From positions 1 through 9,084 of the forward strand of contig JAFAEB010000122.1 of NCBI GenBank assembly GCA_023424235.1: 9,084 nucleotides of DNA. Reading direction: 5' to 3'. The translations under genes were made by a program, and so were the position numbers. Each line of letters opens with the position of its first letter. The first letter of the stretch is position 1. Positions 6,602 to 9,084 of the stretch are shown here, in pieces. Below the pieces are notes generated by a model. The model was not told the origin of the DNA. It did no database searches and was given only the letters and a program-made list of their open reading frames with translations. Origin of the DNA: Bacillota bacterium. GTDB taxonomy: Bacteria > Bacillota > Clostridia > Lachnospirales > Lachnospiraceae.

Positions 6602-8347
6602 TTACCCTAAATTAGGGTGATTTTTGAATTCTATTGTGTTCTTTGTTTTTCCTTCTGTTTCAAAAATAATAATTTCATTCTTACCTTCTTTTAGTAATGG
6701 AGCAGGTAAATATAAATGCTTTTGTGGCCCTACTTCCCAGAATCGTCCAAGGTTGAAGCCATTTACAAGTACACAGCCTTTTCCCCAGCCTTCCATATCT
6801 AAATAGGTATCACTTAAGTCTTTTACTATAAGTTCAAATTTAGAGAATGTTGGTTTTCCTTCTGTGAAACCTTTGGTAAAATCTAATTTATCAAGATTAT
6901 CTAATGGTAGTGTATAATGAGTCCAATTCGTATGACCATGACCATTTATCTGTACTGAACCATCAATACCTTTTCTTTGTTTTTCAAGGAATGGTCCAAA
7001 GTTAACTCTACCCATATTCTCAACTAAAATAGCAATTTCGCTGGATTCTTCTAATTCTCTTTTTAACACAACTTCACTTAATAATTCTCTGTCATATAAA
7101 GTTGTAGTTAATTCTTCATTGATATAAACTAAAGCTCTATCATTAGCATCAAATAATCTTAGCTTTTCGATTCTCTTTTCTTTTTCTAATGCGGATTTAT
7201 ATAATATATATCCATAATTTTGATCTAGTTTTTCCATGGACATCGGATATGTATTAACTACTGGAGTTGATAAATCATCTAAGGATTCAAATAAACCAAC
7301 TCTTTCTACTACTTCAACTTCACCGTAAGCTTTTGCTACAATTTGTGGTAATAGGTCAATCTCTGGTAGCTTAATATATTTACCAATAACTTTCTTGAAT
7401 TCTAGATACTTCGGTGTAATGTCACCAGCTTCTGTTAAAACAGCATCATAGTCATATGAAGTTACATCTGGAGTTAAGGTATCATAATAGTTTGAACCAT
7501 TCATAAATCCAAAATTAGTTCCACCGATAAACATATATATATTTAGGTGTCCTAGTCTAATTGCATCCTCTAAATCTTTAACATTTTGAGCTAAGTCTGA
7601 TGTTTTATGTGAGTCAGACCCCCAACTATCAAACCAGCCAACCCAAAATTCCATACACATAAGTGGTCCATCGGTATGTTTTCTTAAGACTTCAAATTGC
7701 TCTTCTACCTTAGACCCAAAATTAGCTGTTGGAAGCACCCCTTCAAGTTTACCACATTCAAGAGAATCTCCCCATGGACCGTCGGAGGTTACTAATGGTA
7801 CTTTTGTTCCATATTTAATCATCATGTCTTTTAAAGCCACTAAATAAGAAGTATCATCTCCATAATATCCATATTCGTTTTCAACTTGCATCATAATGAT
7901 TGGACCACCATACATAATTTGAAGTGGTGATAAAATTTTGAATAATTCATTATAATAGTCATCAACATGGTTTAAGAAAGGTTCATAACTTCCTCTAAGT
8001 CTCATACCATCTTCTTTCAATAGCCATGCAGGTAGTCCACCAAATTCCCATTCTGCACAGATGTAAGGTGATGGTCTTACAATTACAAACAAATCAAGCT
8101 CCTTGGCTAACTCAATAAATGATTTTATATCTAGCATACCTTGAAAGTTAAAAACTCCCTTTTTAGGTTCGTGCATATTCCAAGGAACATAAGTTTCAAC
8201 TGTATTACATCCCATTGCCTTTAGCTTAATGAGGCGATCTTTCCAATACTCTGGCATAATACGAAAATAATGAACTCCTCCAGATATTATCTTAATTTGT
8301 TGTTTGTTGAAATAAAAATCATCTTTAACCTCAAATACATTCTCCAA
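6602..8347 (-). CDS. Beta-galactosidase, glycoside hydrolase family 35
   Basis: A retaining enzyme that removes terminal non-reducing beta-D-galactose. The 581 residues comprise an N-terminal TIM barrel (about 10-325) and C-terminal jelly-roll domains. The GH35 signature GGPIIMMQVENEYG (147-160) supplies acid/base E158, and E233 in MCMEFWVGWFDSWG is the nucleophile, matching E188 and E268 of human GLB1. GGVHYFRIMPEYW near the start and ETYVPWNMHEPKKG (51-64) are classic barrel motifs. The last domain has GKGCVLVNGFNLGRFWEVGP (522-541). No signal peptide, so cytoplasmic. Translation starts at TTG: AGGAGG lies eight bases upstream, an in-frame TAG lies just before it, and the next in-frame ATG is codon 31, inside the barrel motif. 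It heads an operon with AraC, from a promoter overlapped by a LacI-type operator. Complete, with both catalytic residues. Confidence 0.96.
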   Translation of the reverse strand: MENVFEVKDDFYFNKQQIKIISGGVHYFRIMPEYWKDRLIKLKAMGCNTVETYVPWNMHEPKKGVFNFQGMLDIKSFIELAKELDLFVIVRPSPYICAEWEFGGLPAWLLKEDGMRLRGSYEPFLNHVDDYYNELFKILSPLQIMYGGPIIMMQVENEYGYYGDDTSYLVALKDMMIKYGTKVPLVTSDGPWGDSLECGKLEGVLPTANFGSKVEEQFEVLRKHTDGPLMCMEFWVGWFDSWGSDSHKTSDLAQNVKDLEDAIRLGHLNIYMFIGGTNFGFMNGSNYYDTLTPDVTSYDYDAVLTEAGDITPKYLEFKKVIGKYIKLPEIDLLPQIVAKAYGEVEVVERVGLFESLDDLSTPVVNTYPMSMEKLDQNYGYILYKSALEKEKRIEKLRLFDANDRALVYINEELTTTLYDRELLSEVVLKRELEESSEIAILVENMGRVNFGPFLEKQRKGIDGSVQINGHGHTNWTHYTLPLDNLDKLDFTKGFTEGKPTFSKFELIVKDLSDTYLDMEGWGKGCVLVNGFNLGRFWEVGPQKHLYLPAPLLKEGKNEIIIFETEGKTKNTIEFKNHPNLG

Positions 8348-8355
8348 AATATATT

Positions 8356-8361
8356 CCTCCT
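8356..8361 (-). promoter_or_regulatory. Ribosome binding site fixing the TTG start of GH35
   Basis: AGGAGG on the minus strand is eight bases from the TTG at 8345-8347. No in-frame ATG lies nearby, and an in-frame TAG overlaps the start of the AGGAGG, so TTG is the only sensible start. Confidence 0.85.
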
Positions 8362-8389
8362 AATAATTTAAATAAGTTTTATTCTAGTG

Positions 8390-8418
8390 TTATTATGTAT
8401 AAACTCAAATTTTTGTAA
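8390..8418 (-). promoter_or_regulatory. Candidate promoter of the GH35-AraC operon
   Basis: On the minus strand TTACAA (8413-8418) and TAATAA (8390-8395) have a 17-base spacer, giving a leader of about 37 nt. The operator at 8414-8427 covers the -35 box. The boxes are moderate matches, which would suit a promoter that also needs the AraC protein. Confidence 0.5.
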
Positions 8419-8427
8419 TCGGTTTCA
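8414..8427. promoter_or_regulatory. LacI/GalR-type operator at the GH35 promoter
   Basis: TGTAATCGGTTTCA (minus strand TGAAACCGATTACA) is 13 of 14 identical to the site at 1313-1326 and has the same central CG. It overlaps the -35 box of the GH35 promoter, 67 bp before the coding region. A repressor there would exclude RNA polymerase. This ties GH35 to the same control as the permease operon about 7 kb away. Confidence 0.7.
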
Positions 8428-8444
8428 CAACATTCATAATAATA

Positions 8445-8494
8445 CCTCTGCCTTTATGACTAATCTCTCTTCGAAACTGTCTTAAAGACAGAGG
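8445..8494 (-). repeat. Inverted repeat upstream of the GH35 promoter
   Basis: CCTCTGCCTTTATGAC (8445-8460) pairs with 8479-8494 at 14 of 16 positions over an 18-base loop. One of the two mismatches becomes G-U in minus-strand RNA. The right arm also lies in a smaller palindrome, CTGTCTT-A-AAGACAG (8477-8491). It could end or stabilise the transcript of the PH-like gene, although no U-run follows, or bind a regulator of GH35. The rest of the 298-bp gap up to 8645 shows nothing I can name. Confidence 0.5.
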
Positions 8495-8645
8495 ATAATG
8501 AAATCTATCCATTTTTCCTAATACTATATATCACATTATAAGATCTTTTTCATGAAATATCAAGGGTGTTTCTACAATTGTTGAAAAAAAATTTACAAAT
8601 AAACCTAATTTCGTTTTATACCTTATAATGTTACCTTCGTTGACT

Positions 8646-9084
8646 CTAATTTCCTTTAAGTGTTACAATCGAATCATATACTTCTAATGTTTTTTGTGAA
8701 TCATTTAAACCTAAAATATAAGTATTCTCCGATGTTTTTATCAAAATAAATGGAGCTTTTTTGGGGTTCAAATATAATTTTACTTCCCCATAACCCTCAG
8801 CAACAAATGTGCCCTTTAATAAATTATCCATACTAGAACCAATAATTTTATAATATTTCGGTAATGTATTGATTATTTTAATAGATTCAATGTCATCAAA
8901 CTGAAGGGTTCGTATTTTTCTAGTATGTTCTATCGTTACATTTTCATTTGATAACTTAACAGATATCGGTGTAAATTCTTCTACCATTACCCATATACCA
9001 ATGAAAGGCATTAATAAAATACAAATAATTGATAACATCGTTAAAAATTTACCCACTGGTTTCGCAAGGTTAACGGTAGTACCC
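8646..9084 (-). CDS. Membrane-anchored protein with bacterial PH-like domain (5' end beyond the window)
   Basis: The frame stays open to the window edge, so the start lies outside. A GTG at 9056 and an ATG at 9038 are possible starts, but neither has a ribosome binding site. Of the 145 visible residues, about 13-34 (FLTMLSIICILLMPFIGIWV and onward) form one membrane segment. A soluble domain follows, with ISVKLSNENVTI (40-51), DDIESIKI (63-70), YKIIGSSMDNLLKGTFVAEG (78-97) and YGEVKLYLN (98-106), then PFILIKTSENTYIL (111-124). That order resembles the bacterial PH domain bPH_5 (PF10882), found in small membrane proteins of unknown function. Nothing links it to sugar use. It reads toward GH35 but is separated by 298 bp and an inverted repeat. 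The PH-like call is from memory and tentative. Confidence 0.6.
   Translation of the reverse strand, partial: GTTVNLAKPVGKFLTMLSIICILLMPFIGIWVMVEEFTPISVKLSNENVTIEHTRKIRTLQFDDIESIKIINTLPKYYKIIGSSMDNLLKGTFVAEGYGEVKLYLNPKKAPFILIKTSENTYILGLNDSQKTLEVYDSIVTLKGN

Noticed and set aside
6624..6806. 60-codon plus-strand frame inside GH35
   Set aside because: It lies opposite the conserved C-terminal GH35 domain, with no ribosome binding site or recognisable product.
8585..8592. A-run (U-run on the minus strand) as a terminator for the PH-like gene
   Set aside because: The bases before it on the minus strand form no stable hairpin, so I did not annotate it.
9054..9056. GTG as the true start of the PH-like gene
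   Set aside because: The frame stays open to the window edge and there is no ribosome binding site before the GTG, so the gene most likely begins outside the window.

Overview
The window is AT-rich, has strong AGGAGG-type ribosome binding sites, and carries gene families typical of Firmicutes. A plant- or gut-associated clostridium, most likely Lachnospiraceae, fits best. This rests on protein style and composition only. The core is a glycoside-utilisation locus: an LplB-type sugar ABC-transporter permease (cut by the left edge), a LacI-family regulator, a GH2 glycosidase, an AraC-family regulator and a GH35 beta-galactosidase. A partial membrane protein with a bacterial PH-like domain, cut by the right edge, is probably unrelated.

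Layout. Bases 1-773 (minus) hold the permease N-terminus. Bases 774-1506 have no gene. They hold a near-consensus minus-strand promoter (1334-1362), an operator at its expected start point (1313-1326), seven to eight degenerate ~40-bp tandem repeats (1020-1311), a second operator next to the permease (827-840), and a hairpin behind the lacI-type gene (1455-1491). The lacI-type gene (1507-2544, minus) and the GH2 gene (2877-5303, plus) diverge from a 332-bp gap with one promoter candidate each. The 365-bp gap between the converging GH2 and AraC genes holds a 151-nt element that folds as an ordered multi-branch RNA, and two hairpins that can end the minus-strand operon. GH35 (TTG start) and AraC form a minus-strand operon 24 bp apart. 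Its promoter overlaps a third copy of the operator.

How the parts fit. All three operators share the pattern TGAAAnCGRTTWCA with a central CG, as expected for a LacI/GalR-type repressor. They sit at the permease and GH35 transcription units, so the simplest model is that the local repressor controls sugar uptake and hydrolysis together. The sites also match a relaxed CcpA cre pattern, so catabolite repression is a real alternative. Neither glycosidase has a signal peptide, so imported oligosaccharides or glycosides are probably cleaved in the cytoplasm. AraC, made with GH35, would add a second control layer.

The two items most worth following are the structured element at 5381-5531, whose wobble pairs all favour a plus-strand RNA, and the tandem-repeat leader of the permease transcript.
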